DNA of 64,000 nt from DASVEE01 sp036380735 (lineage in GTDB: Bacteria > Acidobacteriota > Thermoanaerobaculia > Gp7-AA8). Made by a program: the position numbers and the translations under genes. The stretch is taken from assembly GCA_036380735.1 (NCBI GenBank), contig DASVEE010000035.1:124001-188000 (forward strand), in the 5' to 3' direction. Within the stretch, counting starts at the first letter, position 1; every line of letters starts with the position of its first letter. Shown in pieces: positions 45,401 through 53,345 of the stretch. The notes under the pieces were generated by a model. That model saw only the letters and a list, made by a program, of their open reading frames with translations, made no database searches and had not been told where the DNA came from.

Positions 45401-47157
45401 GTTTTGCCGACGGCCTCCGTCGCCGTGAGGAGCATGCCGTTGGCGTTGTAGGTGAAGCTCGACGTCACGCGCTCGTCCGTGCCGCCGGAGCCGGTGCGAT
45501 CGAGGCCGACGGTCTTCGTCAGGACCCGGTTGTTGTCGTCGAAAGTGAAGGCTTGCGCCTCTTCCGCCGAACCACAGGAAGCGCAGTTGCCCAGCACCGA
45601 GGTGGCGAGGAACCGGCCGCTGCCGACTTTGAGGGTGTAGACGCTGTTCTGCGTCACGCCCGAGTCGATGGTCGTCGTGACGGTGGTCTGCGTCGGCGAA
45701 TCGTAGCTGAGCGTCACGAGATCGCGTGCATTCGTTCCGGGCGAGGGAGCCGACCCGGTGATGGTGTGGCCCGACCACGACGACGTCGAGCGCCCGCTGC
45801 TGTCATATTGATGGCCTTCGAGGATGGCGCCGGAATCGTCGGCGATCAGCGCGACTGCCGATTTGCCCGTGGCATAGGTCGTCCAGGTGAACTGGCGCCA
45901 CGGCGTCGTGCTCGTATGCAGAGGATCGAAGATCTTCTCCAGCCGGTTCGAACCGTCGTATTCGAAGCGCCACTGGTTGCCGTCGCCGTCGGTGATGGAG
46001 GTCAGCAGGCTGCCGCTGTACGCGAAGGTCCATGTGCGCCCGAGCTCGTCCGTCAGCGTCGTGAGGTTCGTGCCGGTGTACGAGGCCGTGAAGGCGTTGC
46101 CCCAACGGTCCTCCGTCGTCCGCCACAATCCATTGGTGGAGTCGACCTCGGTGAAGGTGCCGTTCAACTCCGTCCAGCGATAGCGGCCGGTGCTCGTGTT
46201 GAGACCGACGGAGCCGGTCGTGTCGCCGGGATAAATGGGTCGCCAGTACTCGCCGACCGGCGGATGATTTTCGCGGGCAAACAGGACACGGGTGCCATCG
46301 GGCCGGCGCCAGAGGCGGACGTTGGACGTTCCGCTCGTGCTCTGCATCGACTCGGCGAAGGAATGGGTGAAGCCGGGGCCGAGCGGCCCCACTCTCGTCT
46401 CGAGCGAGTTGTAGGTGATCGAAAATTCAAGGGAGTTGCCCGGTTCGTCGACGCCGAAGAGCGGCTGGGTCCAGTACATGTTGCCGGAGCCGACGTTGAT
46501 CGGTCCGCCCACCGCGGGTGAAACACCGCCGGAGGGGCCGGACCCGCTGCCGGGCATGGGGCAGCTCCCCATGTCCGTGATGGGAGCGCAGGAGGAGCTT
46601 CCGGTGCCGCCGACGACGTCGCTCGAGACGGCGTAGGTGGTGAAGAACGTATCGGCCGTGTACACCGCGCGATACATCGTGCAGCCTGGATTCATGTCCG
46701 TCATGACGATTTTGCCGTGCTCCCAGTAGGGAGGGATCGTGTGCACGATCCCGGTCGTGGCCATCGTCTGCGGGTCGATCGCAATGACCTGAATGCGATA
46801 GGAGATCGCGTTCGGCTCGTTGCTCGGCCCGAAGTCCGCCGGAGGGTTGCAGTAGATGTTGCGCGCGAAGTACTCCAGCTCCACCGTGTGGTCATCGATG
46901 ACACGAAGGATCGGCTGGGCCAGCATCTGGCTGCCGGTGTAGCCGATCGAGCAGTCGCACCAGTACAGCGGCGAGCCTGACTGCTCGCAGCCGGAGTCAT
47001 GATGGAACCCGTCGCCAACCTTCTCGTGACTGAAGGTCTCGCAGGACGAACAGGTGTACGTGCCGTTGAACGTATAGGGCGAGGTGCTGTTCGGCTCGTA
47101 AGCCAGAAGGTGACGGGCGGCCAGGAGGACGACGAGCAACACCAGGCAACGTTTCAT
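42460..47157 (-). CDS. RHS/YD-repeat secreted protein with variable C-terminal tail
   Basis: 1565 residues; ATG 47157 preceded by AAAGGAG, giving signal peptide MKRCLVLLVVLLAARHLLA. A Cys-rich N-terminal domain (TYTCSSCETF, YWCDC) reaches about 230; then a DUF6531-like entry (NVGSGNMYWTQPLFG); then about 1000 residues of YD repeats (for example GNQWRFEYDGSNRLEKIFDP, YTYDASGN) forming the RHS shell. The core ends with YTFTDHLGTPLLQMIG, YEPFGRVYAY and GRYTQADPLG at about residue 1400. The last 165 residues are the variable tail: NSAMRHCTISCETADVWG, GAVNEAQGL, GDFGHNERGF, then seven Cys in the last 25 residues. RHS shells usually encapsulate a toxin tail. No T6SS or other carrier domain is present, so export by Sec and a free or surface role is likely. 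Confidence 0.88.
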   Translation of the reverse strand: MKRCLVLLVVLLAARHLLAYEPNSTSPYTFNGTYTCSSCETFSHEKVGDGFHHDSGCEQSGSPLYWCDCSIGYTGSQMLAQPILRVIDDHTVELEYFARNIYCNPPADFGPSNEPNAISYRIQVIAIDPQTMATTGIVHTIPPYWEHGKIVMTDMNPGCTMYRAVYTADTFFTTYAVSSDVVGGTGSSSCAPITDMGSCPMPGSGSGPSGGVSPAVGGPINVGSGNMYWTQPLFGVDEPGNSLEFSITYNSLETRVGPLGPGFTHSFAESMQSTSGTSNVRLWRRPDGTRVLFARENHPPVGEYWRPIYPGDTTGSVGLNTSTGRYRWTELNGTFTEVDSTNGLWRTTEDRWGNAFTASYTGTNLTTLTDELGRTWTFAYSGSLLTSITDGDGNQWRFEYDGSNRLEKIFDPLHTSTTPWRQFTWTTYATGKSAVALIADDSGAILEGHQYDSSGRSTSSWSGHTITGSAPSPGTNARDLVTLSYDSPTQTTVTTTIDSGVTQNSVYTLKVGSGRFLATSVLGNCASCGSAEEAQAFTFDDNNRVLTKTVGLDRTGSGGTDERVTSSFTYNANGMLLTATEAVGKTEQHTTTYAYGQTNWPSFVTSVTEASVAKSAQSRTTTYAWNTGETLLTTTQAGYLRSTDSSPTSYVHTTTFDARHRVTENGGPRTNQKTTYSYYSDSDTNLNRRGRLYQTSAYSTTSASLTTTFDNYDIYGTARSTIDPNGVETTRTLDARGRTLTVRSEQPSDPNEPADYVTTHVYDSRDRLVSTTLPRGNIVRYTYEDGTNRGLSTIRAESGGNERDRMLFTLNTIGLKTSEAAQECTTPANPCTTWTTRRSETFAYDTSGRLSTNTHPDSTFVAYTYDSRGNLTGVRDERHSSANTLNAYDFRNRLTSVTQKRTIISGSDIVTQYAYDDADNLVSVTDPKSSVTTYAYDDFGRMQTQTSPVTGTTSYTYDASGNNTSTTDANSATTTRTFDLLNRVLTASSSRTSLPTEDVTWTYDDATAGDYGIGRLSSMTDPYATTTYKYERRGLLREDSTSGAYTYDANGNRTTQGIAEYIFDYADRPVSAEWSGATLFENVEYLPFGPLEQLEYGNGAVKTVTYDSRYRPTENKLVLSSTTIADYDYTYDGAGNITAIDDDLNANYDRDFTYDDLNRLVTADTGTALWGSGTYAYDVAGNMTSLSLGSSRNVTFTYSGTTSKLSTVNSASVSYDSAGNEQANISARNLVSFDAAHYVYDGRGVRRSEYLSPWETSSPYSQDSFYTPELQLLGYTRSAIRDSTTDLVWLGSLPVGQLSSDDYALSPSQTGMILDGDTTNYRYTFTDHLGTPLLQMIGNSVAWRAEYEPFGRVYAYRAGNDIDQRLRLPGQEQVTDTDGTEQVYNIFRWYRTGWGRYTQADPLGQWDGPNLHAYVKGRPTTRADRLGLAAGFDPAMRSIGPTGDVLSHWADRFRDDLQQRRGDGHRRFPGEPNSAMRHCTISCETADVWGRPLARMAGAVNEAQGLVRWDIPNIFNRLSGATQWAFQPGDFGHNERGFRCLSSVRSGACRSCEECCAENCCGSGR

Positions 47158-47319
47158 GGACCGGCTCCTTTTTCGTGTGGAATCAGTCTCTGACGGGGAA
47201 GCGGCCTCGTCTAGTGACATTTCTATCCGGTTTTTCACCGATAAATCTGTAGGTGAATTGCCGACCCTCGACGGTTTGCCCGGATCCTTCACGCGGAGTT
47301 GCGCACGCGCTGATTCGCG

Positions 47320-47570
47320 AGACGGCTCTTCTGATTCCGGAATCGACGTGGCGGGTTCCCGAATCAGCGGTTCTGACTGAGGAATCGCCGCTTCTCACTC
47401 ATGAATCGGCTTTTCTGATGCGTGAGTCGACCAGCGCTGACTCCCGAGTCGACTGTTCTGATTCGGGAGTCGACCCTCTCCGATTCCTGAATCGAGTTTC
47501 TGATTCGTGAGTCGGCGTTTCTGATGCGTGAATCAGATTTTCTGATTCACGAGTCGGATTTCCAGGCTCC
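47320..47570. repeat. 21-bp-period array of GANTC dyads
   Basis: About eleven degenerate copies of a 20-22-bp unit near TTCTGATTCNNGAGTCGNC. Each unit holds a dyad of two facing GANTC words two bases apart (GATTCCGGAATC, GACTCCCGAGTC, GATTCGGGAGTC and so on). At least fifteen GANTC words lie in 250 bp, far above chance. The array sits between the divergent starts of the RHS gene (47157) and the gene at 47680, so it is in the promoter region of one or both. The rest of the gap (47158-47319, 47571-47679) shows nothing else. Confidence 0.85.
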
Positions 47571-47679
47571 GTTTGGTGCCGCGGAGCAGCGGGCGCTCGG
47601 AATCGGAAGATTTCTCTTGCCGAGCGGGGCCATTTCGGTCATACTTTTCAGAATCCAATAGTCTGAGGACCATTTTCAC

Positions 47680-48357
47680 GTGAGCAGGGCAACCCACGCA
47701 CGCGCGCCGCAGGGCGCTACCGGCGTTTGCCGGGAACGACGTCGCCCCCGGGGCGAGCGGCGGCCGGAATGGGTCCGTCCGATGCGGCGCGTGCAGAAGG
47801 CGCTCGATGCCTCGGTGCGGCTGCTCAATGCCGGTCTGGCCACGGCGGCCAAATCGGGACGTGTACTGACGCGGCGGCCGCTCGACAGCTCGAGAAAGCT
47901 GGAGCACGCCGAGGGGCGTCTGGCCCTGGCCTCGGCCCGCTTGGCGTATGCGGCTCGGGAGCTTGCCGCGACCGTGGCTTGTCTCGAGCGCGAGCCCGAA
48001 ACGGCTGCCGGCGCGACCGAGCTGCTGACCGAGGCTTCGCAGCGCTGGATGGCGATGCACCAGTCGGTCGACGCGGCCGCGGGGGCCATCTACACCTTCC
48101 ACGAGAACGTGCTCTCCGGCCTCCGCTCCGGTGCGCTGGTGCCGGAGCGCGAGAACAACGGCCGGCCGCGCATCATCCTGGCGCCGCGGCCGATCTTCGT
48201 CCGCGCGTTCCTCACCGCCCGTCAGCCGCGGGTCGTCGATCGCATCTCTGCCGTCCTCAAACGACGACGAAGGGCCCCGCGCCCTGCCGCCGTCCGTGTT
48301 CCACGCCGTGCTTCGCAGGGGCGTGCGCCTCCTCTTTCTTCGGTCGCCCCGATCTAG
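47680..48357 (+). CDS. Basic helical protein of unknown function
   Basis: 225 residues from GTG 47680 (GAGGA 11 bp upstream); ATG 47782 is an alternative start that would remove an Arg/Pro-rich head. The centre (about 35-150) is alpha-helical and alanine-rich (KLEHAEGRLALASARLAYAA, ELLTEASQRWMAMHQSVDAA) and can form coiled coils; both ends are strongly basic, with RAFLTARQPRVVDRISAVLK followed by an Arg/Pro tail. A DNA- or RNA-binding structural protein is conceivable. A longer frame exists on the other strand (47533-48666), but codon third-position GC and coiled-coil regularity favour this one. No family recognised. Confidence 0.5.
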   Translation: MSRATHARAPQGATGVCRERRRPRGERRPEWVRPMRRVQKALDASVRLLNAGLATAAKSGRVLTRRPLDSSRKLEHAEGRLALASARLAYAARELAATVACLEREPETAAGATELLTEASQRWMAMHQSVDAAAGAIYTFHENVLSGLRSGALVPERENNGRPRIILAPRPIFVRAFLTARQPRVVDRISAVLKRRRRAPRPAAVRVPRRASQGRAPPLSSVAPI

Positions 48358-48380
48358 TACCGGGACTTCATCGAAGAGAG

Positions 48381-48420
48381 ACGATGGGACCTCTAGGACC
48401 TGCGGGACCTGTGGGAGCCC
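48381..48420. repeat. 9-bp-unit element, single degenerate arm
   Basis: Four steps of GGACCTCTA / GGACCTGCG type just before the ribosome site of the next gene. Confidence 0.6.
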
Positions 48421-48439
48421 ATGAGCCAAAGGAGGCTCT

Positions 48440-49012
48440 ATGAGCGCGAATGAGAAAGTTGTGTCCGCGGTTGCTGTGGAAGTGGAACCGGTTGTGACGT
48501 CGTACACGGAGGGGGCACTGGCGCGGCTCCAGGAACTGCGCAACATGCGCGGCCTGATCCCGCACTTTGTGGTCCCGGAGACGCCGTACGCCCCGAGCCG
48601 GATGGCCGTCACGGCGTCGCTGCCGCCGGATTTCGTCGAGCTGGCCGGCGTGCTGGCGGTGGCCAACCCTGACGCCGTGACGCGTGGACAGGCCGCGAGC
48701 GCGGCCGAGATGCGCGAGCTGCTGGCCTACGCGGCAGCGTACGCGCCGCTGGTGGCGGAGCTGGAGGCGTTGACGAAATTCGTCCGCTTCAGCGTCATCG
48801 CGGCGCGCAATCGCGCGGGCGGCGAGGCGCTGGCGATCTACGAAACGGCGAAGCGTCTGGCGAAGCGGCCGGAGTTCGCCAACCTGGCGCCGCACGTCGC
48901 CGCGATGCGCCGTGTGCTGGGGAAGGTGCCGTCGGCCGAGGCCCGCGCACGCCGCGAGGCGAAAAAGGCGGCGGCGCAGCAGGCCACGCACGCGGTCACG
49001 CAGGCGGCGTAG
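48440..49012 (+). CDS. Alanine-rich helical protein of unknown function
   Basis: 190 residues, ATG preceded by AAAGGAGG with ideal spacing, and closed by a good terminator, so it is very likely real. All-helical reading: LARLQELRNMRGLIPHFVVP, ELAGVLAVANPDAVTRGQAA, ELLAYAAAYAPLVAELEALT, RNRAGGEALAIYETAKRLAK, and a basic tail ARARREAKKAAAQQATHAV. No signal peptide or membrane segment. Not assigned to a family; the basic Ala/Lys tail is reminiscent of histone-like or phasin-like proteins, without firm evidence. Confidence 0.75.
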   Translation: MSANEKVVSAVAVEVEPVVTSYTEGALARLQELRNMRGLIPHFVVPETPYAPSRMAVTASLPPDFVELAGVLAVANPDAVTRGQAASAAEMRELLAYAAAYAPLVAELEALTKFVRFSVIAARNRAGGEALAIYETAKRLAKRPEFANLAPHVAAMRRVLGKVPSAEARARREAKKAAAQQATHAVTQAA

Positions 49013-49036
49013 TCGTGTGATGGAGTAGTCAGTGGA

Positions 49037-49069
49037 GCGGGCGCGTCCGAGGGGCGCGCCCGCTTTTTT
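49037..49069 (+). terminator. Rho-independent terminator
   Basis: Stem GCGGGCGCG / CGCGCCCGC with a nine-base loop, followed by TTTTTT; 25 bp after the stop at 49012. Confidence 0.88.
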
Positions 49070-49083
49070 AACGGAGCAGGGGA

Positions 49084-49147
49084 ATGATGGGACGAATGGG
49101 ACGAATAGGACCAATCGGACGTCCTATCCGTCCTATTGGTCCTATCG
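49084..49147. repeat. 9-bp-unit inverted element, compact copy
   Basis: Left arm of GGACGAATG / GGACGAATA / GGACCAATC units (49084-49120) and right arm of CGTCCTATC / CGTCCTATT / GGTCCTATC (49121-49147), meeting almost without loop. It lies between convergent genes. Confidence 0.85.
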
Positions 49148-49171
49148 CTTCACGACCAACCCGAGCATCGA

Positions 49172-49675
49172 TCACCGCCGCCGCGGCTCTGCAGCATCCG
49201 TCCGTTCCCGGCGCCGTTTCTTCTTCCGGTCGTGCCGCACGGCTGCCTCGGCCACGGAGTGGGTTTCGGCCAGGCGTTCGTCCTCCTGGGCCATCGTGGC
49301 CAGCTCGCGGTAGTGCTTGTGCAGCACCTCGAGCTCCTCTTCGGACAGATCCTCCACGGAGATCAGGCGGTTGCTGGCGGCGTCGATTGCCGCGACGAGC
49401 TCGTTCAGCTTGAGCTGCACCGCCAGCGCGCCTTTGTTCTGCGCACGCTGGATCAGGAAGACCATGAGGAAGGTGACGATCGTCGTGCCGGTGTTGATCA
49501 CCAGTTGCCACGTATCGGAGTAGCCGAACAGCGGGCCGGTACACGCCCATACGACGATCACGCTCAGCGCGACGATGAACGCCCACGTCGAGCCGGTCTT
49601 GTCCGAGACCCACGTCGCAAATTGCGACGACAGGTCGGAGATGGTGCGGTGGCGGCTGTTAGGGTGGTCGTGCAT
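49172..49675 (-). CDS. Low-affinity iron permease family protein
   Basis: 167 residues; ATG 49675 preceded by GGAGGAAC (an upstream in-frame start at 49708 lacks one). Pattern of the family: WVSDKTGSTWAFIVALSVIV (first membrane segment), WACTGPLFGYSDTWQLVINT, GTTIVTFLMVFLIQRAQNKG (second segment) and the cytoplasmic LAVQLKLNELVAAIDAASN, followed by EDLSEEELEVLHKHYRELA. The name comes from yeast Fet4; many bacterial members are small like this one and their transport role is untested. The basic end RHDRKKKRRRERTD is variable. Confidence 0.85.
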   Translation of the reverse strand: MHDHPNSRHRTISDLSSQFATWVSDKTGSTWAFIVALSVIVVWACTGPLFGYSDTWQLVINTGTTIVTFLMVFLIQRAQNKGALAVQLKLNELVAAIDAASNRLISVEDLSEEELEVLHKHYRELATMAQEDERLAETHSVAEAAVRHDRKKKRRRERTDAAEPRRR

Positions 49676-49756
49676 GAGTGTTCCTCCGTCATACGTGCAC
49701 CGCCTCACATCTGAGCCATGGTCACCCTTCCGGAGGGTTACGGCATGTTGATTCGG

Positions 49757-49804
49757 AGCAGTCCTATTAGTCCTATTCGTCCCATAGGTCCCATCCGTCC
49801 TATC
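49757..49804. repeat. 9-bp-unit element, single arm
   Basis: Units AGTCCTATT, AGTCCTATT, CGTCCCATA, GGTCCCATC, CGTCCTATC directly before the stop of the response regulator; no opposite arm. Confidence 0.8.
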
Positions 49805-50444
49805 GTCGCCTCTCCGGGAGCAGGGCGTGCTCGATGGCGTAGTGGACGATCTCGGCGTTGTTGCGGAAGCCCATCTTTTCCAGGAGGCGGGCGCGGTGGG
49901 TGGCGACGGTCTTGACGCTGACGCGGAGCTCGACCGCGATCTCGCGCGGCGGTTTGCCCGCGGCGATCATGCAGAGCACTTGGAACTCGCGCTCGGAGAG
50001 GGCGTGGTGCGTGCGGTCGCGGTGCGGTTGCACGAGATCCAGCGCGAGGTTCTCCGCCATCGCCGGCGTCAGGAAGCGCTCGCCGCGCGCGACTTTCAGG
50101 ATCGCGGTGACGAGATGCTCGCGCGCGTTGCTCTTGGTGACGTAGCCGCGCGCGCCGCCCTGCAGCGCGTGCATGGCGTACGACGGATGCTGCTGCATGC
50201 TGAGGATGAGCACCGGGAGGTCGGGCGCGATCGAGCGGATCTGCGAGAGCACGTCGAGACCGGGGCGGTCGGGGAGGTTGAGGTCGAGGACCACGACGTC
50301 CCACGCGCGGCTGCGCACCTGCTCGACGGCTTCGGCACCGGTGCGGGCTTCGCCGCCCACCGTGATGTCCGCCGTCTCGGAGACGATCTGCTTCAATCCT
50401 TCACGGACGATGTCGTGATCGTCCGCGATCAGCACGGTGATCAA
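49800..50444 (-). CDS. NarL/LuxR-type response regulator
   Basis: 214 residues. Receiver domain (1-120) with the acidic pocket ADDHD, phospho-acceptor Asp in VVVLDLNLPDRPG and the Lys in YVTKSNA; C-terminal LuxR helix-turn-helix (about 148-205: LSEREFQVLCMIAAGKPPRE, LRVSVKTVATHRARLLEKMG). It overlaps the kinase gene by 4 bp (ATGA), so the two are a cognate pair. The nearest divergent promoter is that of the vWA/tubulin-like operon, 190 bp from the kinase start, a candidate target. Confidence 0.94.
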   Translation of the reverse strand: MITVLIADDHDIVREGLKQIVSETADITVGGEARTGAEAVEQVRSRAWDVVVLDLNLPDRPGLDVLSQIRSIAPDLPVLILSMQQHPSYAMHALQGGARGYVTKSNAREHLVTAILKVARGERFLTPAMAENLALDLVQPHRDRTHHALSEREFQVLCMIAAGKPPREIAVELRVSVKTVATHRARLLEKMGFRNNAEIVHYAIEHALLPERRR

Positions 50445-52054
50445 ACGATCCTTCCTTTCGGCGGCATCGGAATACGCACGGAGACGACGGTACCACCACC
50501 GGACGTTCCTTCGAAGGAAACGGTGCCGCCGACGAGCGCGGCGCGCTCGCGGATGCCGAGCAGCCCGAGGGACCGCGGGTCCGCCGTCTCCTCCTCGGTG
50601 ATCCCGCGCCCGTCGTCACGCACCTGCAGATGCAGCTCGTCGCCGGCATTGCGCAGGCGCAGCTCGACGCGCGTGGCGTTGGAGTGGCGGGCGACGTTCG
50701 TCAGCGACTCCTGCACGATGCGGTAGATGGTGGTGACGCAATCGCGGTCGCCCGGCTCCTCGCCGACGACGGAGAGCTCGCACTCGATGCCGGAGCGCTC
50801 TTCGAACAGCAGCGCCTCCGCTTCCATCGCGGCGACGAGCCCGAGGTCGTCGAGCTCACTGGGGCGGAGCTCGGAGGAGATCTGCTGCACCGCCGTCACG
50901 GTGTCGTCGAGGGTGCGGAGGATGCGGTCGCGGATCGACGCGACCGATGGCGGTTGCGCGGCGGCCTGCAGCAGGCCGATGACGTCCATCTTCAAGGCGG
51001 TGAGCGACTGCCCGAGGTTGTCGTGGAGCTCGCGGGAGATGCGGGTGCGCTCTTCTTCCTGCACGGTCAGCAGCCGTTCGGAGAGCGCTTTCAGGCGGCG
51101 CTCGTCGCTGCGCATCCGCTCTTCGGCTTCCTCGCGGCGGTCGACCATGCGGTTGAAGGCATGCGTGAGCGTGGCGATCTCCAGCGGCCCCTCGATCAGC
51201 TCGACCCTGCCGTACGTCCCATCCTCCGCCTTCCCGGCCGCCGCGACGAGTGCGTCGATCGACCGGCCGATCTTGCGCGCGAGCGCCAGCGTCATGAGGA
51301 ACACGATCACGACGACGACGCCCGCGCCGACCGTGCTGCTGAGCAGCATTTCTCTCACCGGCTCGAGGACGAGCACTTCCGGGACGTCGACGTAGATGGA
51401 CCAGCCGAGCTCCGGAACCGCGGCGAAGCCCGACACCCGCGACACGCCGTACGCACCGTGGGAGCGCGTGACGATGGTCCCTTCACGGTCGACGATGGTG
51501 GTGACGGAGCCCGGGACGAGCGCCTCGCGGCGGATGGCGTCGGTTCGCTCGAGCAGCACGAGCGTGCCGGTGCGGGCCTTCAGCGGCCAGGCTTCGACGA
51601 TCAGGGCGGAGCCGTTGAAGGTCTTGATGACGGGCCGTCCGCCCGCGAGCTCTCCGGCGCTCAGTGCTGCCTGCACCGACGGCAGCGCGCCGGTCGCGTC
51701 CAGTCGCGCGTTGCCGCGGCAGACGAGCTTTCCCGCCGCATCGAAGAGGAAGACGCCGGCATAACGGGGCAGCAGCGCGACCGCGGAGAAGAGACCGCCG
51801 CAGCTCGCGGCATCGTCAGCAGAAATTTGGCTCGCGACCCGCTGCACGAAGACACGCGACTCCGCGCGCATCTCGCGGACGCGCGACGCGGTCTCTCTGG
51901 CGACGTCGCGCGCGTGCTCCTGCGCCGCGGCCTGCTCGCGCTTCACTTCCCCGAAGCCGATGACGAGCAGCAGCACCAGCATCGGCACCGCGACGACAGC
52001 AGCGAGACCTCCGAGCCACCATTGGAGCGACCGCGGAGGGGAAGGGGCAGCCAT
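50441..52054 (-). CDS. Membrane sensor histidine kinase (HisKA_3, NarX type)
   Basis: 537 residues from ATG 52054; the open frame continues upstream but without kinase-like sequence. First membrane segment (LGGLAAVVAVPMLVLLLVIG), a periplasmic Cache-like sensor (about 36-250, with YAGVFLFDAAGKLVC and SIYVDVPEVLVLEPVR), second segment (VGAGVVVVIVFLMTLALA), a HAMP linker, then HisKA_3 with phospho-His in RISRELHDNLGQSL (about 343) and the ATPase domain (ESLTNVARHSNA, DDGRGI, GLLGIRERA). It would phosphorylate the response regulator encoded next, with a 4-bp overlap. The sensor's ligand is unknown. Confidence 0.92.
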   Translation of the reverse strand: MAAPSPPRSLQWWLGGLAAVVAVPMLVLLLVIGFGEVKREQAAAQEHARDVARETASRVREMRAESRVFVQRVASQISADDAASCGGLFSAVALLPRYAGVFLFDAAGKLVCRGNARLDATGALPSVQAALSAGELAGGRPVIKTFNGSALIVEAWPLKARTGTLVLLERTDAIRREALVPGSVTTIVDREGTIVTRSHGAYGVSRVSGFAAVPELGWSIYVDVPEVLVLEPVREMLLSSTVGAGVVVVIVFLMTLALARKIGRSIDALVAAAGKAEDGTYGRVELIEGPLEIATLTHAFNRMVDRREEAEERMRSDERRLKALSERLLTVQEEERTRISRELHDNLGQSLTALKMDVIGLLQAAAQPPSVASIRDRILRTLDDTVTAVQQISSELRPSELDDLGLVAAMEAEALLFEERSGIECELSVVGEEPGDRDCVTTIYRIVQESLTNVARHSNATRVELRLRNAGDELHLQVRDDGRGITEEETADPRSLGLLGIRERAALVGGTVSFEGTSGGGTVVSVRIPMPPKGRIV

Positions 52055-52126
52055 GCTGAGCAGTGTACGGTATCGAATGTTCCCAATTTGCCGGAGGTGG
52101 GGAACGAAGGGCCGGACCGAAGAGGA

Positions 52127-52206
52127 ACGATGGGACGAACAGGACAAATAGGACCGATAGGACGATAGGTCGTCCGGCGATCCCCTTCGTCCCCTAGGTC
52201 CCATTC
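52127..52206. repeat. 9-bp-unit inverted element in a divergent promoter region
   Basis: Left arm 52127-52167 (GGAACGATG, GGACGAACA, GGACAAATA, GGACCGATA, GGACGATAG), right arm 52187-52206 (CGTCCCCTAGGTCCCAT). It occupies the middle of the 190-bp gap between the kinase and the vWA gene, so here it must lie inside or beside promoters. Confidence 0.75.
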
Positions 52207-52244
52207 GGCGCGCCACTAAATTTTCCCGCCCGTGTCCTTCTCTC

Positions 52245-53345
52245 ATGATGAGAGGACAACTTGCGGTCGCAGGGTTGTTGTTGTGTGTCTTTGCCGCCGT
52301 CCCCGCCGGGACCCAGACGAGGCAGGGCGCGGTCGACTGGATCTTCCTGGTCGACACCTCCGGCTCAATGCTGGCCAATGGCGTTTTCGATGACGTCAAA
52401 GGAAGCCTCGACACCTTCATCCGTGAGGCCAGCCCCGGCGACACGGTCACGCTCTTCACCTTCGCGCGCGACGTGCGAATGCAGACGTCGACGCCTGTCG
52501 GAGAGAAGCGCGACGACCTTTTCGCCATCGTGCAGGGGCTCGAGGCGAAGGGCAAACGCACCCACCTCGGCGCGGCCATCGCGCAGGGTCTCGACCGCGC
52601 GGAGCGGAACCGCGACACGACGCGCGCGCAGGCGATCGTCCTCTTCACCGACGGGAAAGAGGACGTCGACGGCATCCGCAATCCGGTGCCGATTGCCTCG
52701 AACGTGGAGCGCGCCCAGCGCATCAAGCCGTTCATCTTCTTCGTTTCGCTGAAAGAGCACGAGCCGCAGCTCCAGCAGTTCAACGGCGCGGAGTTTGTCG
52801 AGGCGACGAACGCCGCGGCCATTGGCGAGGTTGCGGCCGGGATTCGGCGGACGATCGAGCAGCCGTTGAAAGAACCGGATAATCCGCCACCACCGCCGCC
52901 CCCACCGCCACCCCCAATAAACCCCGAGGTTCGCAAACAGCCGTCGCTCCTCCCCTGGCTCATCGGCGTCGCTCTCCTCATCGCCGCGGCGCTGATCGCG
53001 CGCGCCGTACAGAAGCAGCGCAACCAGCTCGAAGGGGAGATCGAGATCGTCGCGCCGCGCGTGCCGGACGCGTATCACGGCTTGACGCCGTTGAAGAAGA
53101 CGGAGGTCGTGCTCAGCCGGTTCGTGCCCGGCGACCTGCTCGACGGCTCCGATGCGCGCCTCTTCTGCCGCCACAAGGCGGGGCGGAAACAGGTGTGGAT
53201 TGCGGCCGAGGGTGGGTCGCTGCGCGTGAACGACATCGAAGTGCCGCTCACCGAACTGTATGACGCCGACACGATCCAGGTCGGCAAGGCCAGGTTGCGC
53301 TTCAACCGCGCCGGCTACGAACGTCCGGAGGAGAACCTGTCATGA
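52245..53345 (+). CDS. von Willebrand factor A domain membrane protein
   Basis: 366 residues (start at 52245 or the next ATG 52248). Signal peptide (QLAVAGLLLCVFAAVPA), vWA domain (about 28-205) with an intact metal site: DTSGSM (MIDAS DxSxS), the Thr in GKRTHLGAAI and the Asp in IVLFTDGKEDVDG. A Pro-rich linker (about 208-225), one membrane segment (WLIGVALLIAAALIARAV, about 238-255), and a cytoplasmic domain of about 105 residues ending in RLRFNRAGYE, with FHA-like beta pattern (not firm). The vWA part faces the periplasm. Its stop overlaps the tubulin-like gene by 4 bp (ATGA), so both are translated together. Confidence 0.9.
   Translation: MMRGQLAVAGLLLCVFAAVPAGTQTRQGAVDWIFLVDTSGSMLANGVFDDVKGSLDTFIREASPGDTVTLFTFARDVRMQTSTPVGEKRDDLFAIVQGLEAKGKRTHLGAAIAQGLDRAERNRDTTRAQAIVLFTDGKEDVDGIRNPVPIASNVERAQRIKPFIFFVSLKEHEPQLQQFNGAEFVEATNAAAIGEVAAGIRRTIEQPLKEPDNPPPPPPPPPPPINPEVRKQPSLLPWLIGVALLIAAALIARAVQKQRNQLEGEIEIVAPRVPDAYHGLTPLKKTEVVLSRFVPGDLLDGSDARLFCRHKAGRKQVWIAAEGGSLRVNDIEVPLTELYDADTIQVGKARLRFNRAGYERPEENLS

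Noticed and set aside
43990..46521. 843-codon frame opposite the RHS gene
   Set aside because: Arg/Val-rich shadow; RHS repeats on the minus strand are unmistakable.
47533..48666. 377-codon frame on the minus strand
   Set aside because: Runs through the GANTC array and opposite two better-supported + strand genes; no family trait.
49084..49147. Ordinary rho-independent terminator instead of a repeat element
   Set aside because: A separate, typical terminator (49037-49069) already ends the upstream gene, and the 9-bp unit structure recurs elsewhere.
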